A stretch of 64,000 bases of DNA from Hyphomonadaceae bacterium UBA5336. Its GTDB lineage: Bacteria; Pseudomonadota; Alphaproteobacteria; Caulobacterales; Hyphomonadaceae. The notes beneath the pieces were generated by a model. That model made no database searches and had not been told where the DNA came from. It saw nothing but the letters and a program-made list of their open reading frames with translations. The DNA is taken from contig DHQO01000001.1 in NCBI GenBank assembly GCA_002408125.1, positions 1 to 64,000 on the forward strand, read 5' to 3'. A program made the translations under genes and the position numbers. Positions 43,547 to 52,519 of the stretch are shown here, piece after piece; positions within the stretch are counted from its first letter, which is position 1, and the number at the start of each line of letters is the position of its first letter.

Positions 43547-44634
43547 CCACGTTCATCCTTCATGTGAGGGCCACCCAGGATCCGGCTCACCACGCGCGCG
43601 GTGTAGTCGACCATGGGGATCACCCTGGCATAATTCAGGCGCGTGGGGCCGATGACCCCGAGCGCGCCGATCACTTGTCGCTGAGCATCCATATAGGGGG
43701 CGACGATCACGCTTGAACCCGACAGCGGAAAGAGGGTGTTCTCCGAGCCGATAAACAGGCGCACACCCTCGGCGGTGCGGGTCTTGTCGAGAATGTCGAG
43801 CATTGACTGCTGGCGTTCGAGCACATCGAAGAGCTGACGCACCCGGTCAAGGTCCTGGGCGGCCTCGGCATCTTCGAGCAGATTGGCATGGCCGCGCACG
43901 ATGAGACGCGGCTCCAGTGCCTCCGAAGCGCCGCTCCATTCGGCCAGGCCCTGCTCGACCAGGCTCGCGGTGACTTCGTCCAGTGCGGCGCGGCGCTCGG
44001 CCAGTTCGCGGCGGATCTCGCCCTGAACCTCGGCAATCGACCGGCCCTTCATGCGGGTGTTGAGGTAGTTGCTCGCCTCGATCAGCGCGGTGGCCGGCAG
44101 GCCTGCAGGCAGCTTCACGATGCGGTTTTCCACGTCGCCATCCTCGGTGACGAGCACGCAAAGCGCATCACCGGTCGAGAGCGGCACGAACTCGACATGG
44201 CGCACCGGCACGTCGCGGGTGGGGGCCGAGACCAGCCCTGCGCCATGGGCAACACCGGAAAGCAGCGAGGAGGCTTCCGACAGCACGCTCTTCAGGTCGC
44301 GGCCGGCCTCGCCGAGGCGGCGCTCGATTTCCAGCCGGTCGTCCTCGCCCGGATCGCCGGTTTCCAGGAAACCGTCCACGAAGAGGCGCAGGCCCATATG
44401 CGTGGGAAGGCGGCCAGCGGAAATGTGCGGGGAATCGATCAGGCCAAGCTCGGTAAGGTCGGACATGACATTGCGGATCGAGGCTGGCGAGAGCGAGATG
44501 CCCGAGCGCGACAGCGTGCGTGAGCCAACCGGCTCGCCCGTGGAGAGATAGGACTCCACGATTGTCCGGAAGATGTCGCGCGAGCGCGCATCCAGATTTT
44601 GCAACAGCGACTGTGTCGACGCGGACATGTCCAT
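43543..44634 (-). CDS. hrcA: Heat-inducible transcription repressor HrcA
   Basis: 363 residues. The winged helix is at about 1-75 (SYLSTGEPVGSRTLSRSGIS, LSPASIRNVMSDLTELG) and the GAF-like and IDD domains follow. The C-terminal IGALGVIGPTRLNYARVIPM is a strong signature. HrcA represses chaperone genes through CIRCE elements. I could not find a CIRCE palindrome in the 200 bases upstream. The start MDMSAS (44634) is preferred over the open frame to 44766. Confidence 0.94.
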   Translation of the reverse strand: MDMSASTQSLLQNLDARSRDIFRTIVESYLSTGEPVGSRTLSRSGISLSPASIRNVMSDLTELGLIDSPHISAGRLPTHMGLRLFVDGFLETGDPGEDDRLEIERRLGEAGRDLKSVLSEASSLLSGVAHGAGLVSAPTRDVPVRHVEFVPLSTGDALCVLVTEDGDVENRIVKLPAGLPATALIEASNYLNTRMKGRSIAEVQGEIRRELAERRAALDEVTASLVEQGLAEWSGASEALEPRLIVRGHANLLEDAEAAQDLDRVRQLFDVLERQQSMLDILDKTRTAEGVRLFIGSENTLFPLSGSSVIVAPYMDAQRQVIGALGVIGPTRLNYARVIPMVDYTARVVSRILGGPHMKDERG

Positions 44635-44840
44635 AGCGATATTGCCAGTAAGTGCGGGCGGGCAGCTTTTCAAGCATTTGCCGTGCGGAAGCATGCTCTC
44701 TGGCTGTTCTTGGTTAGCGGTCCCTGAAGCGGGGGCGGAAAACTCCGGTGCCACCGTCAAATCCACCTCAAGCCAGGTGCATTAGGGCTGAGGCGTGGAA
44801 TTGCGCCGAGATTCGGTGCGCCAGAGAGGGGCCAGCGCAG

Positions 44841-45356
44841 ATGCGGTTTCGATCCGCCAGGCAGGATATTGCCCGCGACCGCCGGGGCGCCACGGCGGTG
44901 GAGTTCGCCCTTGTTGCGCCGGTGCTCCTGTTCATGGTGATCGCGATCGTCGAATACAGCCTCTTCTATTTCAAGACGAGTTTCCTCAAGCATGTCCTCT
45001 ATGAGGCCAGCCGCAATGTGCAGACCGGCGAGGTGCAGGATGCCGGCGACCCCCAGGCCTATTTCCAGACCGAGTTCTGCCAGGATGCGATCTTCCTGAT
45101 CCAGTGCGAGCACGTCTATTTCGACGTCCGCTCGGCCGCCTCGCTCTCGGCGGTGACCTTCCCGGCGGCGACCTTCAACAGCCAGGGCGAGCCGACGAAT
45201 TTCGTCTTCCAGCCCGGCAGCGCCAACCAGATCACCACCATGCGCGTGGCCACGCCCTATCGGTTCGTGACGCCCTTCATGCAGGACGTGTTTCAGCCTG
45301 ATGGCACCCCGGCCATCATTGTCGGCTATTCCGTCGCGCGGAACGAGCCTTTCTGA
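44841..45356 (+). CDS. TadE-family pseudopilin-like protein
   Basis: 171 residues. RRGATAVEFALVAPVLLFMVIAI is the TadE N-terminal motif and membrane helix, with the conserved Glu five residues into the hydrophobic stretch as in prepilin-like substrates. A periplasmic domain follows. It is the first of three overlapping genes (TGATG to the next). Such trios assemble surface structures with tad secretion systems, but no tad ATPase or secretin is in the window. Confidence 0.85.
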   Translation: MRFRSARQDIARDRRGATAVEFALVAPVLLFMVIAIVEYSLFYFKTSFLKHVLYEASRNVQTGEVQDAGDPQAYFQTEFCQDAIFLIQCEHVYFDVRSAASLSAVTFPAATFNSQGEPTNFVFQPGSANQITTMRVATPYRFVTPFMQDVFQPDGTPAIIVGYSVARNEPF

Positions 45357-45979
45357 TGGTGCGCGGGATATCCTCTTTTCGGGATGGGACGCGCGGTGTG
45401 GCGGCGCTGGAATTTGCGCTGATCGCGCCGATCCTGGCGGTGCTGATCTATGGTCTGACGGAGATGACCCTGCGTTTCCGCGCGGCCGATGAATACCAGC
45501 GCTACCTGCAGCAGGCTGGCGATTATCTCTCACGCGAGGACGAGCTTTTCAGCTCCGATATCGACGAGATCTATGCCGCCTCCAGCCAGATGATCCGTTC
45601 GGCCAGCCTGACCGGGAACCTGCATCTCGATGTCTCTTCCATCGGCTTCAAGACCGACGGCTCGCCGGAACTGCTCTGGCGGCGCCATCGCGGCGACATG
45701 CCGCCGGGCTTCGATCTCAGCGAGGCCGAGGGGCTCGGCGCGCCGGGTGAGAGCGTGCTGCGGGTTTCGGCCCGCTTCAGCTATGAGAGCCCGATCAGCC
45801 AGATCATCGGCGCGGGGCGGATGAACCTCGACGATGCGGTCTATTACCGCCCGCGCGTGACCCGGCTCATCGCGATTGACGGGGAGATCCATGACGATGG
45901 CGCCGACTGGGTCAATGACGGGGATTCCACCGCCGCACCGACCAATGGCGAGGACGCTGTCGGGACGGTAGAACCATGA
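45356..45979 (+). CDS. TadE/TadF-like protein
   Basis: 207 residues. The N-terminal TRGVAALEFALIAPILAVLI is the TadE motif with the conserved Glu. The remainder is a periplasmic domain ending in an acidic tail. It overlaps both neighbours (TGATG at the start, ATGA at the end), so it is translationally coupled in the trio. Confidence 0.83.
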   Translation: MVRGISSFRDGTRGVAALEFALIAPILAVLIYGLTEMTLRFRAADEYQRYLQQAGDYLSREDELFSSDIDEIYAASSQMIRSASLTGNLHLDVSSIGFKTDGSPELLWRRHRGDMPPGFDLSEAEGLGAPGESVLRVSARFSYESPISQIIGAGRMNLDDAVYYRPRVTRLIAIDGEIHDDGADWVNDGDSTAAPTNGEDAVGTVEP

Positions 45980-47460
45980 AGGGGTTTGCTCGCGATACAA
46001 GCGCCGGCATTGCCGTGCCCATGGCGCTGATCTCGGCCATGGTCTTCGTCATGGTGGGTCTGGCCGTGGATGGTTCTCGCGCCTTTCTCGCACGCGACAA
46101 GTTTCAGGCTGCCCTCGATGCCGCAGCCCTCGCGGTCGGCACGACCTATGACGATGATGACGCGCTCGATACACTGGCGACCGATTTCGTGGCGCGCAAT
46201 TTCCAGATGTCAGGCACGACCGTGAACCTGGTGGACGTCACCGCCACGTCAGAGGATGTCGTCGTCACCGGCAATTTCGACCTCGACACCTATTTCGTTC
46301 AGGTCTTTGCACGCGACAAGCTCACCCTGTCGGCCGAGACCGAAGTGAAACGTGCCGGCGGCGGGCTGATGGTGGCGCTGGTGCTCGACAATACCGGCTC
46401 GATGTGGAGCAACAACAATATCGGCTCCCTGCGCGGGGCCGCCCAGACGCTGGTCGACAATGTGTTCGACGGCAAGACCCAGGAAGACGATCTGCGCTTT
46501 GCCGTGGTGCCCTATGCCGCAGCGGTCAATCCCGGCGCGGTGGCCGACGACATCATCGCCGTGCCGCGCCCATATGGCCTCTCGTCCCAGACCGATGAGA
46601 CCGCCTGGAAGGGCTGTGTCTCGGAGCGCTGGGGCGCCAACAGCCTTGCAGACACGCCGGCCAGCACAGCGACCTGGACGCCGTATTATTATCCCGATGG
46701 CGTCGACAATAATTACACGCCTGGCAACGGGGCCAGCATCGTGCCGGGCGGGGTGATCGATACCAACCAGATCACCGGCCCGAATATCGGCTGTCCGAGC
46801 CAGATCCTGCCCCTGACCAGCTACAAGTCGCAGGTCGATGCGGCGCTGTCGGCCATGCGTGCCTGGAACCGGGGCGGCACACTGACAGACATTGGCATGG
46901 CCTGGGGCATTCGCGTGCTCTCACCCGGAGCGCCCTATACCGAGTCCGCCAATCATCTCGATGTGAAGAACAATCAGCCGATCTGGGTCAGCCCGCGCTG
47001 GCGCCGGGCGATTGTGCTGATGACGGATGGCGAGAGCAGTTTCTACAATTATCCCGGCAGGAATGGCTCGGATTACAATCAGGAAGGCACGCGCCCAAAC
47101 GATTCCCATTCCAGTGCGTCGGACTATACCGCCTATGGCCGCTGGAACGAGACCGGCTCGAACGCCAAGGCGATCTATGACAGTGCGCCCGGCTATGTCC
47201 GCGCCGATGGCTCAACGGACAACACGGCGCGCGGAAAGATGAACCGCCGGATTTTCGATCTTTGCGAGACCGCCAAGTCACAGGGCATCGTGGTCTATTC
47301 GGTGGTGTTCACCTCCAGTGTCGGACCGGAGACGCGCGAGATGTATCGCGCCTGTGCGTCCGATCCGGGAAAATACTGGTATGCCCCGACCCAGTCGGCA
47401 CTGACCACGGCATTTGAACAGGTCGGCAGCGACCTGTCCAAACTCCGCATTACACGCTGA
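45976..47460 (+). CDS. TadG-like protein with von Willebrand factor A domain
   Basis: 494 residues. A TadG-type N-terminus (DTSAGIAVPMALISAMVFVM) leads to a vWA domain whose metal-ion-dependent adhesion site is VALVLDNTGSMWSN (about 132-145). Other MIDAS elements are DIGMAWGIRVL and VLMTDGESS. It is probably inner-membrane anchored with the vWA domain in the periplasm or at the surface, with adhesive function. Confidence 0.88.
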   Translation: MKGFARDTSAGIAVPMALISAMVFVMVGLAVDGSRAFLARDKFQAALDAAALAVGTTYDDDDALDTLATDFVARNFQMSGTTVNLVDVTATSEDVVVTGNFDLDTYFVQVFARDKLTLSAETEVKRAGGGLMVALVLDNTGSMWSNNNIGSLRGAAQTLVDNVFDGKTQEDDLRFAVVPYAAAVNPGAVADDIIAVPRPYGLSSQTDETAWKGCVSERWGANSLADTPASTATWTPYYYPDGVDNNYTPGNGASIVPGGVIDTNQITGPNIGCPSQILPLTSYKSQVDAALSAMRAWNRGGTLTDIGMAWGIRVLSPGAPYTESANHLDVKNNQPIWVSPRWRRAIVLMTDGESSFYNYPGRNGSDYNQEGTRPNDSHSSASDYTAYGRWNETGSNAKAIYDSAPGYVRADGSTDNTARGKMNRRIFDLCETAKSQGIVVYSVVFTSSVGPETREMYRACASDPGKYWYAPTQSALTTAFEQVGSDLSKLRITR

Positions 47461-47463
47461 AGC

Positions 47464-48036
47464 CTAATCCTGGAGGTCAGCCTCCAGCTCGTCGCTGAGC
47501 GCGTTCAGCCGCGCCGCGATCTTGCCGCGCAGGACCTCGCCGGCCTCGCGTGAGCGGACCGCCCGGATCACGGTGTGCCGGAGCCTGTGCATGGCCGCGC
47601 GGACATCGCGGGGATCGGTTTCCACCTCTCCTTCCAGCAGGGCGCCAAGCCGGGCATGAATGGCCGTCAGGGCCTCTTCTTCCTTTTCGAGCCTGGCCTG
47701 GCCGGCAGGCGCGATGTGCATCGTCTTCTTGCCGTCTTCGAGGCGTGCCTCGACCAGGCCGAGATCCTGCAGCACCTCGAGCGCCGGATAGATCACGCCC
47801 GGGCTGGGCACATAACGGCCCCCGGAACGGGTCTCGATCTCGCTGATCAGGCCGTAGCCGTGACATGGCTCAGAGCCGATCAGGTCGAGCAGCAGGAGTT
47901 GGAGGTCGCCATGAGCGAGCGGGCGGCGCCTGCCACGCCCCGGGCCGCGTCCACGACCGCGTCCGAAGCCGCGATGACGATGTCCGGGTCCGCGATGATG
48001 GCGGAAATGGTGGGGGTGAGAATGATGTTGTCTCAA
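47464..48036 (-). CDS. PadR-family transcriptional regulator
   Basis: 190 residues. A striking His/Arg/Gly-rich N-terminus (about 1-38; HHSHPHHFRHHRGPGHRHRG) may bind metal. The PadR winged helix follows (LLLLDLIGSEPCHGYGLISE, VPSPGVIYPALEVLQDLGLV), then a helical dimerisation tail. The start is a TTG at 48036 with AAGG 7 bases upstream; no ATG fits. Histidine-rich PadR N-termini occur in iron-responsive relatives such as YqjI, so metal sensing is plausible inference. Confidence 0.87.
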   Translation of the reverse strand: MRQHHSHPHHFRHHRGPGHRHRGFGRGRGRGPGRGRRRPLAHGDLQLLLLDLIGSEPCHGYGLISEIETRSGGRYVPSPGVIYPALEVLQDLGLVEARLEDGKKTMHIAPAGQARLEKEEEALTAIHARLGALLEGEVETDPRDVRAAMHRLRHTVIRAVRSREAGEVLRGKIAARLNALSDELEADLQD

Positions 48037-48059
48037 GATATATCCTTTCTGATTTCGTT

Positions 48060-48094
48060 ATATCTAAACGATATCTAATTATCGATATATCTAA
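48060..48094. promoter_or_regulatory. Triple ATATCTAA repeats upstream of padR
   Basis: ATATCTAA occurs at 48060-48067, 48071-48078 and 48087-48094, in an AT-rich island 24 bases upstream of the padR TTG. The segment includes the palindrome GATATATC-like core. It is a candidate PadR operator and promoter. Confidence 0.5.
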
Positions 48095-48216
48095 ATGCAA
48101 GTGCGCGTGTCGAAATTCTCCGATCAGGCTGCAGTGCAGCATGGCCAGTGGGTGGACAGGCGCTTGAAAACTCGCCATCGACGCGCTCAGAAAGACAAAG
48201 ATCCAGAAGGACCTTC

Positions 48217-48951
48217 ATGACCAAACTGATCCGCCCCTCCGGCCGCGCCGCAGACGAGCTTCGCCAGATCAGCCTGGAAACGGGTGTCACCCGCTATGCC
48301 GAGGGCTCGTGCCTTGCCAAGTTTGGCCACACCCATGTGCTGTGCACTGCCAGCTGGAGCGACAGCGTGCCGGGCTGGATGCGCGGTTCGGGCAAGGGCT
48401 GGGTGACGGGCGAATACGGCATGTTGCCGCGCGCGACCCATACGCGCGGCAACCGCGAGGCCGCGCGGGGCAAACAGTCCGGCCGGACCCAGGAAATCCA
48501 GCGCCTCATCGGGCGCTCGCTCCGTTCCGTGACGGATCTCTCAGCCCTCGGCGAGAACCAGATCACGATCGACTGTGATGTCCTGCAGGCCGATGGCGGC
48601 ACGCGCACGGCGGCCATCACTGGCGGCTTCGTCGCCATGGCGCTGGCTTGCCGCTACCTGGTGGAAGAGGGCGTGATCACCGAGAATCCGGTGCGCAAGC
48701 ATGCCGCTGCCGTTTCGGTGGGCTTGTTCCAGGATACGCCCGTGCTTGATCTCGACTATCCGGAAGATTCCGGGGGCGAGGGCGACATGAATGTCGTGAT
48801 GAGCTCCGATGGTGGGTTCATCGAGGTGCAGGGGACCGGCGAGGAACGCCCGATGACGCGCGCGGAGCTGGCGACACTCCTGGAACTGGCGGAAAAAGGC
48901 TGCAGCGAACTGTTCGACGCCCAGCGCGCCGTGCTGGAAGAAGACGACTAG
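48217..48951 (+). CDS. rph: Ribonuclease PH
   Basis: 244 residues, phosphorolytic 3'-5' exoribonuclease trimming tRNA ends. RPSGRAADELRQISLETGVT at the start, GWVTGEYGMLPRATHTRGNR with the substrate-binding arginines, QEIQRLIGRSLRSV and TITIDCDVLQADGGTRTAA are all present. The ATG at 48217 is preceded by GAAGGA. The stop overlaps the convergent UPF0114 gene. Confidence 0.95.
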   Translation: MTKLIRPSGRAADELRQISLETGVTRYAEGSCLAKFGHTHVLCTASWSDSVPGWMRGSGKGWVTGEYGMLPRATHTRGNREAARGKQSGRTQEIQRLIGRSLRSVTDLSALGENQITIDCDVLQADGGTRTAAITGGFVAMALACRYLVEEGVITENPVRKHAAAVSVGLFQDTPVLDLDYPEDSGGEGDMNVVMSSDGGFIEVQGTGEERPMTRAELATLLELAEKGCSELFDAQRAVLEEDD

Positions 48952-49544
48952 CGGGCCTCGGGCTCCTGCCCGCCGGCGGATGGATTGACGCGCTGCACAT
49001 CGTGCCGGCGTGGCTTTGGATGCAGCTCGACAATGCGCAGCGCCGCGGCGAGCAGCAGGATCGCGGCAGGCAGCATCAGAAAGCGCATCGCGCCCTGTAG
49101 CGATACGCCGTCCGCGCTGGTCTGGAAGGTTTGTAGAGCCGAGCGCAGGAACAGCACGAACAGCACCACGATAATCACTTCGGCGAGGGTCTGCTTGAGC
49201 TCGCCGATGCTCTCGACATGCAGCCATTCCGGCAGGCCCAGCTCGCGCGTGGATTTTTCCGGCCGCACGAACAGCGTGTAGGTGCCATAGGCAAAGAACA
49301 GCAGGACCACGGCGATCAGGAAATTGTCCAGCGCGGCCATCAGGGAGATCATCGCCGCCTCTTCCTGCGGCAGGTCTTCGCCTTCTTCGCCGCCATGGCC
49401 GAACTGCTCGGCAAAGGCCAGGATGGTGTTCTCGGTGCCGAGCCAGAACATCAGAAGGGCTCCGGCGATGGAGTTGACCACGGCAATCAGGGTGAAAAGG
49501 CGCGAGACGCCGAATACCAGGCGTTCCAGCGCATTGATGTTCAT
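48948..49544 (-). CDS. UPF0114 (YqhA-like) membrane protein
   Basis: 198 residues with about four membrane segments. The N-terminal ERLVFGVSRLFTLIAVVNSI and the loop LPEWLHVESIGELKQTLAEV are family features. The acidic loop GHGGEEGEDLPQEEAA is between helices 1 and 2. The function of the family is unknown. Confidence 0.82.
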   Translation of the reverse strand: MNINALERLVFGVSRLFTLIAVVNSIAGALLMFWLGTENTILAFAEQFGHGGEEGEDLPQEEAAMISLMAALDNFLIAVVLLFFAYGTYTLFVRPEKSTRELGLPEWLHVESIGELKQTLAEVIIVVLFVLFLRSALQTFQTSADGVSLQGAMRFLMLPAAILLLAAALRIVELHPKPRRHDVQRVNPSAGGQEPEAR

Positions 49545-49633
49545 GTCGGGTAACTGCGGCTGCTGGGTATCGGATCAACCCAACGTGTCTGCGGCTTGGC
49601 GGTTCCATACACCGGCCGGGCAAGCGGCCTTTC

Positions 49634-49873
49634 CTACTCCGCCGCGATTGCCTCTGAGCTCTCGCCGTTCTCGTCGTCGAAGACGAGGATGTCGCCGGGC
49701 TGGCATTCCAGCTCGCGGCACAGCGCCTCCAGCGTGGAAAAGCGCACGGCCTTGGCCTTTCCGGTTTTCAGGATGGAGAGATTTGCCAGGGTCACACCGA
49801 CTCGCTCTGACAGTTCCGTCAGGGACATGCGGCGTTCCAGAAGGACGCGATCGAGAGTGACACGAATTGCCAT
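49634..49873 (-). CDS. XRE-family regulator (DUF2975-associated)
   Basis: 79 residues: a lone HTH (LDRVLLERRMSLTELSERVG, VTLANLSILKTGKAKAVRFS) close to the YozG/Xre subfamily, which is commonly encoded downstream of a DUF2975 membrane protein, as here (11-base gap). Together they probably form a small regulatory pair. The target is unknown. Confidence 0.85.
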   Translation of the reverse strand: MAIRVTLDRVLLERRMSLTELSERVGVTLANLSILKTGKAKAVRFSTLEALCRELECQPGDILVFDDENGESSEAIAAE

Positions 49874-49884
49874 CAGCGCCTCCT

Positions 49885-50415
49885 TTAGATGGTCATCTTC
49901 TCTTCCTCGCGCAGGCGGGTGCCTTCCCGGAACACCTGCGAGAGGATGAGCAGGGCAGCGACAGCAGCCCAGACGACGAAGTTGATGCCCAAAGAGGGGT
50001 GTGAAATGGCTTCGGAAGGCTTAAGAAACGTACGCATGCACACAACAAAGAATATGGTGGCGATTTCCATGGCCGCCAGAGTTGCCGCAATACGGGTGAG
50101 CCGTGTGGCATTTTCCGGCACGAACGGATCGCCGTCGGCGAGGGTGGTGAGAATTCGGCGCAGTTGCAGGCAGACATAGATGATGCCCGGCAGGATGATC
50201 GCCAGCGTGGCCAGGATGAAGACGAAATTCAGCGGACTGAGATCGTCGGCCGCCGTGGCGTTGGGCAGAGCCAGCTCGCCCCCGTTGAGCACGACAGCCA
50301 GGCCGACGCACAGCATGATGAAAACAAACCCGCCAATCACCAGCGTCAGCCAGATGATGGCGGTCATGAGAATCGACAGGGCAGCAGCCATTGAGTTGCG
50401 CGAGCGCGATGTCAT
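49885..50415 (-). CDS. DUF2975 family membrane protein
   Basis: 176 residues with four membrane segments. The family loop LRRILTTLADGDPFVPENAT, then RLTRIAATLAAMEIAT is characteristic. It is paired with the HTH gene immediately downstream. The start MTSRSRNS (50415) is chosen; the frame is open to 51075 but that part is antisense to rdgB. Confidence 0.84.
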   Translation of the reverse strand: MTSRSRNSMAAALSILMTAIIWLTLVIGGFVFIMLCVGLAVVLNGGELALPNATAADDLSPLNFVFILATLAIILPGIIYVCLQLRRILTTLADGDPFVPENATRLTRIAATLAAMEIATIFFVVCMRTFLKPSEAISHPSLGINFVVWAAVAALLILSQVFREGTRLREEEKMTI

Positions 50416-50514
50416 GTCACCAATGTATCCGACGTGAGTTGAGGTCATTCTTACTGTAAAACGATATACGTGTTCGCTGCGAATGCAAGAACGGAGCCGA
50501 GAAAGGTGCTGCAC

Positions 50515-51117
50515 ATGATTGTTCGTAAACTGATGCCGGGACGATTGGTTGCGGCCACCCATAATGCCGGCAAGGTGCGGGAGCTGAAGGATTTGTTCGA
50601 GCCGCTGGGCTTTGAGGTGGTCTCGGCGGCGGACCTGAATCTCGACGAGCCGGACGAGACCGAGTTCACCTTCGAGGGCAATGCGCTGATCAAGGCGCGC
50701 GCGGCGTGCAGGGCCACCGGCGCACCGGCCCTGTCCGATGATAGCGGGCTGTCCGTGGACGCGCTCGGCGGTCAGCCGGGTGTCTTCACCGCCGACTGGG
50801 CCGGCAAGCCGCGCGACTTTTCCAAGGCCATGGAAAAGGTCGAGCGCGCCCTGCATGATGTGGATGCTACCGACCGCTCGGCGGCCTTCCACTGCTGCCT
50901 CGCTGTGGTCTGGCCCGATGGTCATGAGGAACTGTTCCACGGCATCGTGAAGGGCGAACTGGTCTGGCCGCCGCGCGGGGATCGAGGTTTCGGTTTCGAC
51001 CCGGTCTTCGTTGCCGACGGCGAGACAGAGACCTTCGGCGAGATGGACCCGGCGAAGAAGCACGCCATGAGCCACCGGGCCGATGCGTTCGCGAAACTGA
51101 AGGCTGCCCTGCTTTGA
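50515..51117 (+). CDS. rdgB: RdgB/HAM1 non-canonical purine NTP pyrophosphatase
   Basis: 200 residues, hydrolysing dITP/XTP. LVAATHNAGKVRELKDLF (about 10-27), FEGNALIKARAA, PALSDDSGLSVDALGG and GFGFDPVFV are the family signatures. The ATG at 50515 has GAAAGG 8 bases upstream. Its stop overlaps the hemW start (TGATG). Confidence 0.94.
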   Translation: MIVRKLMPGRLVAATHNAGKVRELKDLFEPLGFEVVSAADLNLDEPDETEFTFEGNALIKARAACRATGAPALSDDSGLSVDALGGQPGVFTADWAGKPRDFSKAMEKVERALHDVDATDRSAAFHCCLAVVWPDGHEELFHGIVKGELVWPPRGDRGFGFDPVFVADGETETFGEMDPAKKHAMSHRADAFAKLKAALL

Positions 51118-52289
51118 TGGATTATCACCGCCTGGATGAGGTCGGGCCGGGTCACGGCTTCGGCATCTATGTCCACTGGCCCTATTGCGCGCGGATCTGC
51201 CCGTATTGCGACTTCAATGTCTATGCCGCCAAGGACCGGGACGAGACACCTCTGATCGAGGCGATATGCAATGACATTGCCGCGCAGAAAGCGATCCTGC
51301 TGCGCAGCCACTCTGCGCCCGACACGCTGTATTTCGGAGGTGGGACGCCTTCCCTGATCTCCCCAGCCGGGCTGTCACGGATCATCGCCACGGTTGCCGA
51401 CAGGTGTGGCGCCCTGCGCGGCGAGATCACGCTGGAGGCCAATCCGAACGATATCACGCCCCAGCGCCTGGCCGAATGGAAAGCGCTGGGCGTGACCCGG
51501 CTCTCGATCGGGGTGCAATCCCTGGAGGACGACACGCTTGCGTTCCTGGGGCGCGATCATTCGGGGGATGATGCGCGCCGGGCCGTGGCGCTGGCGCTGG
51601 AGACATTTCCCAATACCAGCGTGGATCTCATCTATGCCCGGCCGGGCCAGACGCTTTCGGCCTGGGAGAAGGAGCTGACGGCGGCACTCGATTTCGGCGC
51701 CCCGCACCTGTCGCTCTATGAGCTGACCATCGAGGAGCGCACCGCCTTCGGCCGCCGGGCGGCGCGGGGCGAACTGGTGCCGATGGATGAGGATGGCCAG
51801 GCTGATCTCTATGAACTGACGCAGCAGGTCTGCGAGAGCGCAGGCCTGCCGGCCTATGAGATTTCAAACCATGCCCGCGCACCGGAGCTCCAGAGCCAGC
51901 ACAATCAGATCTACTGGAACAGCGGGGACTGGATCGGCGTCGGGCCGGGCGCACATGGACGGCTGACCTATGGCACCGGGCGCAATGCGACGGTCTGCCA
52001 TCGCCGGCCCGCTGACTATATCGCCGCCGCATGTCATGGCCGGGTCGGTTGGGCCGAGACCGAACGGCTCGGCGAGGCGGAGATCGGCCAGGAGTTTCTC
52101 GCCATGGGCCTGCGCGTCGCGAAGGGTCTGGACATGGCGCGTCTGGAGCGCCTTACCGGCCCGTTAGACACAGCGCGGCTGGCCCAGCTGGAAGAGGCTG
52201 GTCTCTTGTCGCGCGATAAAGGACGGCTCGCACTCACGCCACAGGGGCGTCTGCTTGCCGATCATGTGGCCGCTCAATTGTCGAAATGA
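51117..52289 (+). CDS. hemW: HemW, heme chaperone / radical SAM coproporphyrinogen oxidase-like
   Basis: 390 residues. The radical SAM motif CARICPYCDFNVY is at about 23-35, with the HemW-type extra Cys absent in HemN. LYFGGGTPSLIS and the PNDITPQRL region are present, and the C-terminal HemN_C domain follows. It is coupled to rdgB. Confidence 0.92.
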   Translation: MDYHRLDEVGPGHGFGIYVHWPYCARICPYCDFNVYAAKDRDETPLIEAICNDIAAQKAILLRSHSAPDTLYFGGGTPSLISPAGLSRIIATVADRCGALRGEITLEANPNDITPQRLAEWKALGVTRLSIGVQSLEDDTLAFLGRDHSGDDARRAVALALETFPNTSVDLIYARPGQTLSAWEKELTAALDFGAPHLSLYELTIEERTAFGRRAARGELVPMDEDGQADLYELTQQVCESAGLPAYEISNHARAPELQSQHNQIYWNSGDWIGVGPGAHGRLTYGTGRNATVCHRRPADYIAAACHGRVGWAETERLGEAEIGQEFLAMGLRVAKGLDMARLERLTGPLDTARLAQLEEAGLLSRDKGRLALTPQGRLLADHVAAQLSK

Positions 52290-52304
52290 TCCCCTGAAAC
52301 GTAT

Positions 52305-52336
52305 GGCGCCCGGACAGGGGGGGATGTCCGGGCGCC
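52305..52336. terminator. Long GC hairpin downstream of hemW
   Basis: GGCGCCCGGACA and TGTCCGGGCGCC form a perfect 12-bp stem with an 8-base purine loop, 16 bases after the hemW stop. There is no U-tract, so it may be a processing or stabilising hairpin rather than a classic terminator. The following ~180 bases up to lolA hold no gene I can support. Confidence 0.55.
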
Positions 52337-52519
52337 CACTCGCTACGGTTCACCGGGAGGGGAAGGGACCGGTGAGCGATAAGCAGGTTCGCCATCAAGC
52401 GGTCGGGGTCTCCGCGCTGGCCTTAACCCTGCCTATGGTTGTAAATATGCCACGCCTTTTGAAAATTTCAATTCACAAAGACGTAATATGTTGAGTGTGT
52501 TTTTTGTGCAGCGCGTCTG

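Noticed and set aside
44635..44840. Possible CIRCE element upstream of hrcA
   Set aside because: No TTAGCACTC-N9-GAGTGCTAA-like pair was found.
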